DNA from: Persea americana
Lineage: Eukaryota; Streptophyta; Magnoliopsida; Laurales; Lauraceae
Assembly (NCBI GenBank): GCA_029852735.1
Contig: CM056811.1
Span: 40,632,853-40,696,852 of the forward strand
Length of the DNA stretch: 64,000 nt
Direction: 5' to 3'
Shown here: positions 36,177-51,072 of the stretch, in pieces
Position numbering within the stretch: position 1 is the first letter of the stretch
How the letters are laid out: each line of letters begins with the position of its first letter
Position numbers and translations under genes: made by a program
Notes under the pieces: model-generated
Database searches by the model: none
Seen by the model: only the letters and a program-made list of their open reading frames with translations
What the model was told of the DNA's origin: nothing

Positions 36177-39100
36177 AAACACATTTTTTGATATTTTGTG
36201 GCACGTTTCGCTTCCAAATGTGTTTCAAGCGATTGTGTGGTAAGGAACGCCTTGCAAGGGCTTCAATGTCATTTAAGACCGAGACCCGTGTTTCGGGCCG
36301 TTCGTTCGTGATTTGAGGCGGATCGGTGAAGATGGACGTTGTAATTCTCATTTCACACAAGTCATTGTTTGGATACGCACTCTGCAGAGACCTTCGATAT
36401 ACTTTTCTTTAACACGGTTTTTGGGAAAAGTTGGGCTTAAGAGCTGATCCCAAGAGACTCTTCGACGTTTCAACCGACAATTGAATCTTGTGCAATCAAT
36501 AGCCCGTAATTGCATAAAAGCGCATGCCGGACGAGTCTATGTCATTTCAGGGTTTTAGGCTCTAGTCCTTTGCTTCGAAATGCTTTTACCACAATTCATG
36601 ACGAAATACACACGCCAAGATAGTCTGAGATACTTTTCGCTTTAAAAGGGGTATCAGGGGATTCATGGGTGTGAAATGCATTGCATTGGCTTCAGGGATG
36701 CATAGGTCTGAAACTCGTGCTTCGGAGAGTTCCTAATCCATTTTACAATGAAGCCACGTTCTAGGTGGGTGTATGAAGAGAATGGCTCCAAAGGGCGCTT
36801 CACGAACTCCGCGGCTGAAAGAAGTGCTCTCGGAAGTTCTGAGGATCCGTTCTCGTTTAAGACGGGACTCGGGGAAATCCGGGCTTGAGAACTAATCCCG
36901 TGGGGTTCTCAGCCGTTTCCGAATGAAACGGTTTGATTGAGATTTTATTCGGCTCTAGGAAAGTGTTGGTTGTACACCTTCCTCGACGCAAATCGCGGTT
37001 GAACGACGAGCTCTGAAAAACAATGTGATGGCTCTTTTTACTTTAAAATGCGTTTCCGGCAAATTAGGGCTTAGGAACCAATGTCGTGGGACTCAGTCCC
37101 GTTTCCTTCTGAAAACCCTATCTAGTGCAATCAATAGCCGGAATTTGGATAAGAACACGGATTGGATGACTCTGGGGCGTTTCGGGGCGTAACAATTTGT
37201 CTCTTGCTTTGCGATGCGTTTGATACGATTCTTGGCCGACAAACACATTTTATGATATTTTGTGGCACGTTGCGCTTCCAAATGTGTTTCAAGCGATTGT
37301 GTGGTAAGGAACGCCTTGCAAGGGCTTCAATGTCATTTAAGACCGAGACCCGTGTTTCGGGCCGTTCGTTCGTGATTTGAGGCGGATCGGTGAAGATGGA
37401 CGGTGTAATTCTCATTTCACACAAGTCATTGTTTGGATACGCACTCTGCAGAGACCTTCGATATACTTTTCTTTAACACGGTTTTTGGGAAAAGTTGGGC
37501 TTAAGAGCTGATCCCAAGAGACTCTTCGACGTTTCAACCGACAATTGAATCTTGTGCAATCAATAGCCCGTAATTGCATAAAAGCGCATGACGGACGAGT
37601 CTATGTCATTTCAGGGTTTTAGGCTCTAGTCCTTTGCTTCGAAATGCTTTTACCACAATTCATGACGAAATACACACGCCAAGATAGTCTGAGATACTTT
37701 TCGCTTTAAAAGGGGTATCAGGGGATTCATGGGTGTGAAATGCATTGCATTGGCTTCAGGGATGCATAGGTCTGAAACTCGTGCTTCGGACAGTTCCTAA
37801 TGCATTTTACAATGAAGCCACGTTCTAGGTGGGTGTATGAAGAGAATGGCTCCAAAGGGCGCTTCACGAACTCCGCGGCTGAAAGAAGTGCTCTCGGAAG
37901 TTCTGAGGATCCGTTCTCGTTTAAGACGGGACTCGGGGAAATCCGGGCTTGAGAACTAATCCCGTGGGGTTCTCAGCCGTTTCCGAATGAAACGGTTTGA
38001 TTGAGATTTTATGCGGCTCTAGGAAAGTGTTGGTTGTACACCTTCCTCGACGCAAATCGCGGTTGAACGACGAGCTCTGAAAAACAATGTGATGGCTCTT
38101 TTTACTTTAAAATGCGTTTCCGGCAAATTAGGGCTTAGGAACCAATCTCGTGGGACTCAGTCTCGTTTCCTTCTGAAAACCCTATCTAGTGCAATCAATA
38201 GCCGGAATTTGGATAAGAACACGGATTGGATGACTCTGGGGCGTTTCGGGGCGTAACAATTTGTCTCTTGCTTTGCGATGCGTTTGATACGATTCTTGGC
38301 CGACAAACACATTTTTTGATATTTTGTGGCACGTTTCGCTTCCAAATGTGTTTCAAGCGATTGTGTGGTAAGGAACGCCTTGCAAGGGCTTCAATGTCAT
38401 TTAAGACCGAGACCCGTGTGTCGGGCCGTTCGTTCGTGATTTGAGGCGGATCGGTGAAGATGGACGGTGTAATTCTCATTTCACACAAGTCATTGTTTGG
38501 ATACGCACTCTGCAGAGACCTTCGATATACTTTTCTTTAACACGGTTTTTGGGAAAAGTTGGGCTTAAGAGCTGATCCCAAGAGACTCTTCGACGTTTCA
38601 ACCGACAATTGAATCTTGTGCAATCAATAGCCCGTAATTGCATAAAAGCGCATGCCGGACGAGTCTATGTCATTTCTGGGTTTTAGGCTCTAGTCCTTTG
38701 CTTCGAAATGCTTTTACCACAATTCATGACGAAATACACACGCCAAGATAGTCTGAGATACTTTTCGCTTTAAAAGGGGTATCAGGGGATTCATGGGTGT
38801 GAAATGCATTGCATTGGCTTCAGGGATGCATAGGTCTGAAACTCGTGCTTCGGACAGTTCCTAATCCATTTTACAATGAAGCCACGTTCTAGGTGGGTGT
38901 ATGAAGAGAATGGCTCCAAAGGGCGCTTCACGAACTCCGCGGCTGAAAGAAGTGCTCTCGGAAGTTCTGAGGATCCGTTCTCGTTTAAGACGGGACTCGG
39001 GGAAATCCGGGCTTGAGAACTAATCCCGTGGGGTTCTCAGCCGTTTCCGAATGAAACGGTTTGATTGAGATTTTATTCGGCTCTAGGAAAGTGTTGGTTG

Positions 39101-39368
39101 TACACCTTCCTCGACGCAAATCGCGGTTGAACGACGAGCTCTGAAAAACAATGTGATGGCTCTTTTTACTTTAAAATGCGTTTCCGGCAAATTAGGGCTT
39201 AGGAACCAATGTCGTGGGACTCAGTCCCGTTTCCTTCTGAAAACCCTATCTAGTGCAATCAATAGCCGGAATTTGGATAAGAACACGGATTGGATGACTC
39301 TGGGGCTTTTCGGGGCGTAACAATTTGTCTCTTGCTTTGCGATGCGTTTGATACGATTCTTGGCCGAC
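36177..39368 (+). repeat. Copies 35-37: second member of the three-unit HOR
   Basis: Copies 35 and 36 match 32 and 33 at all recurrent markers. Copy 37 matches copy 34 through position 562 but has 773T, 907G, 923C, so the two trimers part company between 562 and 773 of the last unit. The chance of the unusual 32G/116T/351A unit arising twice independently is small, so a 3192-bp duplication is the simplest account. Confidence 0.75.
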
Positions 39369-42300
39369 AAACACATTTTATGATATTTTGTGGCACGTTT
39401 CGCTTCCAAATGTGTTTCAAGCGATTGTGTGGTAAGGAACGCCTTGCAAGGGCTTCAATGTCATTTAAGACCGAGACCCGTGTTTCGGGCCGTTCGTTCG
39501 TGATTTGAGGCGGATCGGTGAAGATGGACGGTGTAATTCTCATTTCACACAAGTCATTGTTTGGATACGCACTCTGCAGAGACCTTCGATATACTTTTCT
39601 TTAACACGGTTTTTGGGAAAAGTTGGGCTTAAGAGCTGATCCCAAGAGACTCTTCGACGTTTCAACCGACAATTGAATCTTGTGCAATCAATAGCCCGTA
39701 ATTGCATAAAAGCGCATGACGGACGAGTCTATGTCATTTCAGGGTTTTAGGCTCTAGTCCTTTGCTTCGAAATGCTTTTACCACAATTCATGACGAAATA
39801 CACACGCCAAGATAGTCTGAGATACTTTTCGCTTTAAAAGGGGTATCAGGGGATTCATGGGTGTGAAATGCATTGCATTGGCTTCAGGGATGCATAGGTC
39901 TGAAACTCGTGCTTCGGACAGTTCCTAATGCATTTTACAATGAAGCCACGTTCTAGGTGGGTGTATGAAGAGAATGGCTCCAAAGGGCGCTTCACGAACT
40001 CCGCGGCTGAAAGAAGTGCTCTCGGAAGTTCTGAGGATCCGTTCTCGTTTAAGACGGGACTCGGGGAAATCCGGGCTTGAGAACTAATCCCGTGGGGTTC
40101 TCAGCCGTTTCCGAATGAAACGGTTTGATTGAGATTTTATGCGGCTCTAGGAAAGTGTTGGTTGTACACCTTCCTCGACGCAAATCGCGGTTGAACGACG
40201 AGCTCTGAAAAACAATGTGATGGCTCTTTTTACTTTAAAATGCGTTTCCGGCAAATTAGGGCTTAGGAACCAATCTCGTGGGACTCAGTCTCGTTTCCTT
40301 CTGAAAACCCTATCTAGTGCAATCAATAGCCGGAATTTGGATAAGAACACGGATTGGATGACTCTGGGGCGTTTCGGGGCGTAACAATTTGTCTCTTGCT
40401 TTGCCATGCGTTTGATACGATTCTTGGCCGACAAACACATTTTTTGATATTTTGTGGCACGTTTCGCTTCCAAATGTGTTTCAAGCGATTGTGTGGTAAG
40501 GAACGCCTTGCAAGGGCTTCAATGTCATTTAAGACCGAGACCCGTGTGTCGGGCCGTTCGTTCGTGATTTGAGGCGGATCGGTGAAGATGGACGGTGTAA
40601 TTCTCATTTCACACAAGTCATTGTTTGGATACGCACTCTGCAGAGACCTTCGATATACTTTTCTTTAACACGGTTTTTGGGAAAAGTTGGGCTTAAGAGC
40701 TGATCCCAAGAGACTCTTCGACGTTTCAACCGACAATTGAATCTTGTGCAATCAATAGCCCGTAATTGCATAAAAGCGCATGCCGGACGAGTCTATGTCA
40801 TTTCTGGGTTTTAGGCTCTAGTCCTTTGCTTCGAAATGCTTTTACCACAATTCATGACGAAATACACACGCCAAGATAGTCTGAGATACTTTTCGCTTTA
40901 AAAGGGGTATCAGGGGATTCATGGGTGTGAAATGCATTGCATTGGCTTCAGGGATGCATAGGTCTGAAACTCGTGCTTCGGACAGTTCCTAATCCATTTT
41001 ACAATGAAGCCACGTTCTAGGTGGGTGTATGAAGAGAATGGCTCCAAAGGGCGCTTCACGAACTCCGCGGCTGAAAGAAGTGCTCTCGGAAGTTCTGAGG
41101 ATCCGTTCTCGTTTAAGACGGGACTCGGGGAAATCCGGGCTTGAGAACTAATCCCGTGGGGTTCTCAGCCGTTTCCGAATGAAACGGTTTGATTGAGATT
41201 TTATTCGGCTCTAGGAAAGTGTTGGTTGTACACCTTCCTCGACGCAAATCGCGGTTGAACGACGAGCTCTGAAAAACAATGTGATGGCTCTTTTTACTTT
41301 AAAATGCGTTTCCGGCAAATTAGGGCTTAGGAACCAATGTCGTGGGACTCAGTCCCGTTTCCTTCTGAAAACCCTATCTAGTGCAATCAATAGCCGGAAT
41401 TTGGATAAGAACACGGATTGGATGACTCTGGGGCGTTTCGGGGCGTAACAATTTGTCTCTTGCTTTGCGATGCGTTTGATACGATTCTTGGCCGACAAAC
41501 ACATTTTATGATATTTTGTGGCACGTTTCGCTTCCAAATGTTTTTCAAGCGATTGTGTGGTAAGGAACGCCTTGCAAGGGCTTCAATGTCATTTAAGACC
41601 GAGACCCGTGTTTCGGGCCGTTCGTTCGTGATTTGAGGCGGATCGGTGAAGATGGACGGTGTAATTCTCATTTCACACAAGTCATTGTTTGGATACGCAC
41701 TCTGCAGAGACCTTCGATATACTTTTCTTTAACACGGTTTTTGGGAAAAGTTGGGCTTAAGAGCTGATCCCAAGAGACTCTTCGACGTTTCAACCGACAA
41801 TTGAATCTTGTGCAATCAATAGCCCGTAATTGCATAAAAGCGCATGACGGACGAGTCTATGTCATTTCAGGGTTTTAGGCTCTAGTCCTTTGCTTCGAAA
41901 TGCTTTTACCACAATTCATGACGAAATACACACGCCAAGATAGTCTGAGATACTTTTCGCTTTAAAAGGGGTATCAGGGGATTCATGGGTGTGAAATGCA
42001 TTGCATTGGCTTCAGGGATGCATAGGTCTGAAACTCGTGCTTCGGACAGTTCCTAATGCATTTTACAATGAAGCCACGTTCTAGGTGGGTGTATGAAGAG
42101 AATGGCTCCAAAGGGCGCTTCACGAACTCCGCGGCTGAAAGAAGTGCTCTCGGAAGTTCTGAGGATCCGTTCTCGTTTAAGACGGGACTCGGGGAAATCC
42201 GGGCTTGAGAACTAATCCCGTGGGGTTCTCAGCCGTTTCCGAATGAAACGGTTTGATTGAGATTTTATGCGGCTCTAGGAAAGTGTTGGTTGTACACCTT

Positions 42301-42560
42301 CCTCGACGCAAATCGCGGTTGAACGACGAGCTCTGAAAAACAATGTGATGGCTCTTTTTACTTTAAAATGCGTTTCCGGCCAATTAGGGCTTAGGAACCA
42401 ATCTCGTGGGACTCAGTCTCGTTTCCTTCTGAAAACCCTATCTAGTGCAATCAATAGCCGGAATTTGGATAAGAACACGGATTGGATGACTCTGGGGCGT
42501 TTCGGGGCGTAACAATTTGTCTCTTGCTTTGCGATGCGTTTGATACGATTCTTGGCCGAC

Positions 42561-45500
42561 AAACACATTTTATGATATTTTGTGGCACGTTTCGCTTCCA
42601 AATGTGTTTCAAGCGATTGTGTGGTAAGGAACGCCTTGCAAGGGCTTCAATGTCATTTAAGACCGAGACCCGTGTGTCGGGCCGTTCGTTCGTGATTTGA
42701 GGCGGATCGGTGAAGATGGACGGTGTAATTCTCATTTCACACAAGTCATTGTTTGGATACGCACTCTGCAGAGACCTTCGATATACTTTTCTTTAACACG
42801 GTTTTTGGGAAAAGTTGGGCTTAAGAGCTGATCCCAAGAGACTCTTCGACGTTTCAACCGACAATTGAATCTTGTGCAATCAATAGCCCGTAATTGCATA
42901 AAAGCGCATGCCGGACGACTCTATGTCATTTCTGGGTTTTAGGCTCTAGTCCTTTGCTTCGAAATGCTTTTACCACAATTCATGACGAAATACACACGCC
43001 AAGATAGTCTGAGATACTTTTCGCTTTAAAAGGGGTATCAGGGGATTCATGGGTGTGAAATGCATTGCATTGGCTTCAGGGATGCATAGGTCTGAAACTC
43101 GTGCTTCGGACAGTTCCTAATCCATTTTACAATGAAGCCACGTTCTAGGTGGGTGTATGAAGAGAATGGCTCCAAAGGGCGCTTCACGAACTCCGCGGCT
43201 GAAAGAAGTGCTCTCGGAAGTTCTGAGGATCCGTTCTCGTTTAAGACGGGACTCGGGAAAATCCGGGCTTGAGAACTAATCCCGTGGGGTTCTCAGCCGT
43301 TTCCGAATGAAACGGTTTGATTGAGATTTTATTCGGCTCTAGGAAAGTGTTGGTTGTACACCTTCCTCGACGCAAATCGCGGTTGAACGACGAGCTCTGA
43401 AAAACAATGTGATGGCTCTTTTTACTTTAAAATGCGTTTCCGGCAAATTAGGGCTTAGGAACCAATCTCGTGGGACTCAGTCTCGTTTCCTTCTGAAAAC
43501 CCTATCTAGTGCAATCAATAGCCGGAATTTGGATAAGAACACGGATTGGATGACTCTGGGGCGTTTCGGGGCGTAACAATTTGTCTCTTGCTTTGCGATG
43601 CGTTTGATACGATTCTTGGCCGACAAACACATTTTTTGATATTTTGTGGCACGTTTCGCTTCCAAATGTGTTTCAAGCGATTGTGTGGTAAGGAACGCCT
43701 TGCAAGGGCTTCAATGTCATTTAAGACCGAGACCCGTGTGTCGGGCCGTTCGTTCGTGATTTGAGGCGGATCGGTGAAGATGGACGGTGTAATTCTCATT
43801 TCACACAAGTCATTGTTTGGATACGCACTCTGCAGAGACCTTCGATATACTTTTCTTTAACACGGTTTTTGGGAAAAGTTGGGCTTAAGAGCTGATCCCA
43901 AGAGACTCTTCGACGTTTCAACCGACAATTGAATCTTGTGCAATCAATAGCCCGTAATTGCATAAAAGCGCATGCCGGACGAGTCTATGTCATTTCAGGG
44001 TTTTAGGCTCTAGTCCTTTGCTTCGAAATGCTTTTACCACAATTCATGACGAAATACACACGCCAAGATAGTCTGAGATACTTTTCGCTTTAAAAGGGGT
44101 ATCAGGGGATTCATGGGTGTGAAATGCATTGCATTGGCTTCAGGGATGCATAGGTCTGAAACTCGTGCTTCGGAGAGTTCCTAATCCATTTTACAATGAA
44201 GCCACGTTCTAGGTGGGTGTATGAAGAGAATGGCTCCAAAGGGCGCTTCACGAACTCCGCGGCTGAAAGAAGTGCTCTCGGAAGTTCTGAGGATCCGTTC
44301 TCGTTTAAGACGGGACTCGGGGAAATCCGGGCTTGAGAACTAATCCCGTGGGGTTCTCAGTCGTTTCCGAATGAAACGGTTTGATTGAGATTTTATTCGG
44401 CTCTAGGAAAGTGTTGGTTGTACACCTTCCTCGACGCAAATCGCGGTTGAACGACGAGCTCTGAAAAACAATGTGATGGCTCTTTTTACTTTAAAATGCG
44501 TTTCCGGCAAATTAGGGCTTAGGAACCAATGTCGTGGGACTCAGTCCCGTTTCCTTCTGAAAACCCTATCTAGTGCAATCAATAGCCAGAATTTGGATAA
44601 GAACACGGATTGGATGACTCTGGGGCGTTTCGGGGCGTAACAATTTGTCTCTTGCTTTGCGATGCGTTTGATACGATTCTTGGCCGACAAACACATTTTA
44701 TGATATTTTGTGGCACGTTTCGCTTCCAAATGTGTTTCAAGCGATTGTGTGGTAAGGAACGCCTTGCAAGGGCTTCAATGTCATTTAAGACCGAGACCCG
44801 TGTTTCGGGCCGTTCGTTCGTGATTTGAGGCGGATCGGTGAAGATGGACGGTGTAATTCTCATTTCACACAAGTCATTGTTTGGATACGCACTCTGCAGA
44901 GACCTTCGATATACTTTTCTTTAACACGGTTTTTGGGAAAAGTTGGGCTTAAGAGCTGATCCCAAGAGACTCTTCGACGTTTCAACCGACAATTGAATCT
45001 TGTGCAATCAATAGCCCGTAATTGCATAAAAGCGCATGACGGACGAGTCTATGTCATTTCAGGGTTTTAGGCTCTAGTCCTTTGCTTCGAAATGCTTTTA
45101 CCACAATTCATGACGAAATACACACGCCAAGATAGTCTGAGATACTTTTCGCTTTAAAAGGGGTATCAGGGGATTCATGGGTGTGAAATGCATTGCATTG
45201 GCTTCAGGGATGCATAGGTCTGAAACTCGTGCTTCGGACAGTTCCTAATCCATTTTACAATGAAGCCACGTTCTAGGTGGGTGTATGAAGAGAATGGCTC
45301 CAAAGGGCGCTTCACGAACTCCGCGGCTGAAAGAAGTGCTCTCGGAAGTTCTGAGGATCCGTTCTCGTTTAAGACGGGACTCGGGAAAATCCGGCCTTGA
45401 GAACTAATCCCGTGGGGTTCTCAGCCGTTTCCGAATGAAACGGTTTGATTGAGATTTTATTCGGCTCTAGGAAAGTGTTGGTTGTACACCTTCCTCGACG

Positions 45501-47880
45501 CAAATCGCGGTTGAACGACGAGCTCTGAAAAACAATGTGATGGCTCTTTTTACTTTAAAATGCGTTTCCGGCAAATTAAGGCTTAGGAACCAATCTCGTG
45601 GGACTCAGTCTCGTTTCCTTCTGAAAACCCTATCTAGTGCAATCAATAGCCGGAATTTGGATAAGAACACGGATTGGATGACTCTGGGGCGTTTCGGGGC
45701 GTAACAATTTGTCTCTTGCTTTGCGATGCGTTTGATACGATTCTTGGCCGACAAACACATTTTTTGATATTTTGTGGCACGTTTCGCTTCCAAATGTGTT
45801 TCAAGCGATTGTGTGGTAAGGAACGCCTTGCAAGGGCTTCAATGTCATTTAAGACCGAGACCCGTGTGTCGGGCCGTTCGTTCGTGATTTGAGGCGGATC
45901 GGTGAAGATGGACGGTGTAATTCTCATTTCACACAAGTCATTGTTTGGATACGCACTCTGCAGAGACCTTCGATATACTTTTCTTTAACACGGTTTTTGG
46001 GAAAAGTTGGGCTTAAGAGCTGATCCCAAGAGACTCTTCGACGTTTCAACCGACAATTGAATCTTGTGCAATCAATAGCCCGTAATTGCATAAAAGCGCA
46101 TGCCGGACGAGTCTATGTCATTTCAGGGTTTTAGGCTCTAGTCCTTTGCTTCGAAATGCTTTTACCACAATTCATGACGAAATACACACGCCAAGATAGT
46201 CTGAGATACTTTTCGCTTTAAAAGGGGTATCAGGGGATTCATGGGTGTGAAATGCATTGCATTGGCTTCAGGGATGCATAGGTCTGAAACTCGTGCTTCG
46301 GAGAGTTCCTAATCCATTTTACAATGAAGCCACGTTCTAGGTGGGTGTATGAAGAGAATGGCTCCAAAGGGCGCTTCACGAACTCCGCGGCTGAAAGAAG
46401 TGCTCTCGGAAGTTCTGAGGATCCGTTCTCGTTTAAGACGGGACTCGGGGAAATCCGGGCTTGAGAACTAATCCCGTGGGGTTCTCAGTCGTTTCCGAAT
46501 GAAACGGTTTGATTGAGATTTTATTCGGCTCTAGGAAAGTGTTGGTTGTACACCTTCCTCGACGCAAATCGCGGTTGAACGACGAGCTCTGAAAAACAAT
46601 GTGATGGCTCTTTTTACTTTAAAATGCGTTTCCGGCAAATTAGGGCTTAGGAACCAATGTCGTGGGACTCAGTCCCGTTTCCTTCTGAAAACCCTATCTA
46701 GTGCAATCAATAGCCGGAATTTGGATAAGAACACGGATTGGATGACTCTGGGGCGTTTCGGGGCGTAACAATTTGTCTCTTGCTTTGCGATGCGTTTGAT
46801 ACGATTCTTGGCCGACAAACACATTTTATGATATTTTGTGGCACGTTTCGCTTCCAAATGTGTTTCAAGCGATTGTGTGGTAAGGAACGCCTTGCAAGGG
46901 CTTCAATGTCATTTAAGACCGAGACCCGTGTTTCGGGCCGTTCGTTCGTGATTTGAGGCGGATCGGTGAAGATGGACGGTGTAATTCTCATTTCACACAA
47001 GTCATTGTTTGGATACGCACTCTGCAGAGACCTTCGATATACTTTTCTTTAACACGGTTTTTGGGAAAAGTTGGGCTTAAGAGCTGATCCCAAGAGACTC
47101 TTCGACGTTTCAACCGACAATTGAATCTTGTGCAATCAATAGCCCGTAATTGCATAAAAGCGCATGACGGACGAGTCTATGTCATTTCAGGGTTTTAGGC
47201 TCTAGTCCTTTGCTTCGAAATGCTTTTACCACAATTCATGACGAAATACACACGCCAAGATAGTCTGAGATACTTTTCGCTTTAAAAGGGGTATCAGGGG
47301 ATTCATGGGTGTGAAATGCATTGCATTGGCTTCAGGGATGCATAGGTCTGAAACTCGTGCTTCGGACAGTTCCTAATGCATTTTACAATGAAGCCACGTT
47401 CTAGGTGGGTGTATGAAGAGAATGGCTCCAAAGGGCGCTTCACGAACTCCGCGGCTGAAAGAAGTGCTCTCGGAAGTTGTGAGGATCCGTTCTCGTTTAA
47501 GACGGGACTCGGGGAAATCCGGGCTTGAGAACTAATCCCGTGGGGTTCTCAGCCGTTTCCGAATGAAACGGTTTGATTGAGATTTTATGCGGCTCTAGGA
47601 AAGTGTTGGTTGTACACCTTCCTCGACGCAAATCGCGGTTGAACGACGAGCTCTGAAAAACAATGTGATGGCTCTTTTTACTTTAAAATGCGTTTCCGGC
47701 AAATTAGGGCTTAGGAACCAATCTCGTGGGACTCAGTCTCGTTTCCTTCTGAAAACCCTATCTAGTGCAATCAATAGCCGGAATTTGGATAAGAACACGG
47801 ATTGGATGACTCTGGGGCGTTTCGGGGCGTAACAATTTGTCTCTTGCTTTGCGATGCGTTTGATACGATTCTTGGCCGAC
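42561..47880 (+). repeat. Copies 41-45: five-unit segment, first of a pair 8512 bp apart
   Basis: In order: hybrid W (12A, 116G, 373T, 698A, 907C), Y with 551G and 737T, X with 698A, Y with 551G and 737T, X with 663G. The same series of five, with the same sub-variants, recurs in copies 49-53. Private changes at 42918, 44588 and near 45396 and 45579 are absent from the partner, so they arose after the duplication or were converted away. Confidence 0.7.
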
Positions 47881-50800
47881 AAACACATTTTTTGATATTT
47901 TGTGGCACGTTTCGCTTCCAAATGTGTTTCAAGCGATTGTGTGGTAAGGAACGCCTTGCAAGGGCTTCAATGTCATTTAAGACCGAGACCCGTGTGTCGG
48001 GCCGTTCGTTCGTGATTTGAGGCGGATCGGTGAAGATGGACGGTGTAATTCTCATTTCACACAAGTCATTGTTTGGATACGCACTCTGCAGAGACCTTCG
48101 ATATACTTTTCTTTAACACGGTTTTTGGGAAAAGTTGGGCTTAAGAGCTGATCCCAAGAGACTCTTCGACGTTTCAACCGACAATTGAATCTTGTGCAAT
48201 CAATAGCCCGTAATTGCATAAAAGCGCATGCCGGACGAGTCTATGTCATTTCTGGGTTTTAGGCTCTAGTCCTTTGCTTCGAAATGCTTTTACCACAATT
48301 CATGACGAAATACACACGCCAAGATAGTCTGAGATACTTTTCGCTTTAAAAGGGGTATCAGGGGATTCATGGGTGTGAAATGCATTGCATTGGCTTCAGG
48401 GATGCATAGGTCTGAATCTCGTGCTTCGGACAGTTCCTAATGCATTTTACAATGAAGCCACGTTCTAGGTGGGTGTATGAAGAGAATGGCTCCAAAGGGC
48501 GCTTCACGAACTCCGCGGCTGAAAGAAGTGCTCTCGGAAGTTGTGAGGATCCGTTCTCGTTTAAGACGGGACTCGGGGAAATCCGGGCTTGAGAACTAAT
48601 CCCGTGGGGTTCTCAGCCGTTTCCGAATGAAACGGTTTGATTGAGATTTTATGCGGCTCTAGGAAAGTGTTGGTTGTACACCTTCCTCGACGCAAATCGC
48701 GGTTGAACGACGAGCTCTGAAAAACAATGTGATGGCTCTTTTTACTTTAAAATGCGTTTCCGGCAAATTAGGGCTTAGGAACCAATCTCGTGGGACTCAG
48801 TCTCGTTTCCTTCTGAAAACCCTATCTAGTGCAATCAATAGCCGGAATTTGGATAAGAACACGGATTGGATGACTCTGGGGCGTTTCGGGGCGTAACAAT
48901 TTGTCTCTTGCTTTGCGATGCGTTTGATACGATTCTTGGCCGACAAACACATTTTTTGATATTTTGTGGCACGTTTCGCTTCCAAATGTGTTTCAAGCGA
49001 TTGTGTGGTAAGGAACGCCTTGCAAGGGCTTCAATGTCATTTAAGACCGAGACCCGTGTGTCGGGCCGTTCGTTCGTGATTTGAGGCGGATCGGTGAAGA
49101 TGGACGGTGTAATTCTCATTTCACACAAGTCATTGTTTGGATACGCACTCTGCAGAGACCTTCGATATACTTTTCTTTAACACGGTTTTTGGGAAAAGTT
49201 GGGCTTAAGAGCTGATCCCAAGAGACTCTTCGACGTTTCAACCGACAATTGAATCTTGTGCAATCAATAGCCCGTAATTGCATAAAAGCGCATGCCGGAC
49301 GAGTCTATGTCATTTCTGGGTTTTAGGCTCTAGTCCTTTGCTTCGAAATGCTTTTACCACAATTCATGACGAAATACACACGCCAAGATAGTCTGAGATA
49401 CTTTTCGCTTTAAAAGGGGTATCAGGGGATTCATGGGTGTGAAATGCATTGCATTGGCTTCAGGGATGCATAGGTCTGAAACTCGTGCTTCGGACAGTTC
49501 CTAATCCATTTTACAATGAAGCCACGTTCTAGGTGGGTGTATGAAGAGAATGGCTCCAAAGGGCGCTTCACGAACTCCGCGGCTGAAAGAAGTGCTCTCG
49601 GAAGTTCTGAGGATCCGTTCTCGTTTAAGACGGGACTCGGGGAAATCCGGGCTTGAGAACTAATCCCGTGGGGTTCTCAGCCGTTTCCGAATGAAACGGT
49701 TTGATTGAGATTTTATTCGGCTCTAGGAAAGTGTTGGTTGTACACCTTCCTCGACGCAAATCGCGGTTGAACGACGAGCTCTGAAAAACAATGTGATGGC
49801 TCTTTTTACTTTAAAATGCGTTTCCGGCAAATTAGGGCTTAGGAACCAATGTCGTGGGACTCAGTCCCGTTTCCTTCTGAAAACCCTATCTAGTGCAATC
49901 AATAGCCGGAATTTGGATAAGAACACGGATTGGATGACTCTGGGGCGTTTCGGGGCGTAACAATTTGTCTCTTGCTTTGCGATGCGTTTGATACGATTCT
50001 TGGCCGACAAACACATTTTATGATATTTTGTGGCACGTTTCGCTTCCAAATGTGTTTCAAGCGATTGTGTGGTAAGGAACGCCTTGCAAGGGCTTCAATG
50101 TCATTTAAGACCGAGACCCGTGTTTCGGGCCGTTCGTTCGTGATTTGAGGCGGATCGGTGAAGATGGACGGTGTAATTCTCATTTCACACAAGTCATTGT
50201 TTGGATACGCACTCTGCAGAGACCTTCGATATACTTTTCTTTAACACGGTTTTTGGGAAAAGTTGGGCTTAAGAGCTGATCCCAAGAGACTCTTCGACGT
50301 TTCAACCGACAATTGAATCTTGTGCAATCAATAGCCCGTAATTGCATAAAAGCGCATGACGGACGAGTCTATGTCATTTCAGGGTTTTAGGCTCTAGTCC
50401 TTTGCTTCGAAATGCTTTTACCACAATTCATGACGAAATACACACGCCAAGATAGTCTGAGATACTTTTCGCTTTAAAAGGGGTATCAGGGGATTCATGG
50501 GTGTGAAATGCATTGCATTGGCTTCAGGGATGCATAGGTCTGAAACTCGTGCTTCGGACAGTTCCTAATGCATTTTACAATGAAGCCACGTTCTAGGTGG
50601 GTGTATGAAGAGAATGGCTCCAAAGGGCGCTTCACGAACTCCGCGGCTGAAAGAAGTGCTCTCGGAAGTTCTGAGGATCCGTTCTCGTTTAAGACGGGAC
50701 TCGGGGAAATCCGGGCTTGAGAACTAATCCCGTGGGGTTCTCAGCCGTTTCCGAATGAAACGGTTTGATTGAGATTTTATGCGGCTCTAGGAAAGTGTTG

Positions 50801-51072
50801 GTTGTACACCTTCCTCGACGCAAATCGCGGTTGAACGACGAGCTCTGAAAAACAATGTGATGGCTCTTTTTACTTTAAAATGCGTTTCCGGCAAATTAGG
50901 GCTTAGGAACCAATCTCGTGGGACTCAGTCTCGTTTCCTTCTGAAAACCCTATCTAGTGCAATCAATAGCCGGAATTTGGATAAGAACACGGATTGGATG
51001 ACTCTGGGGCGTTTCGGGGCGTAACAATTTGTCTCTTGCTTTGCCATGCGTTTGATACGATTCTTGGCCGAC

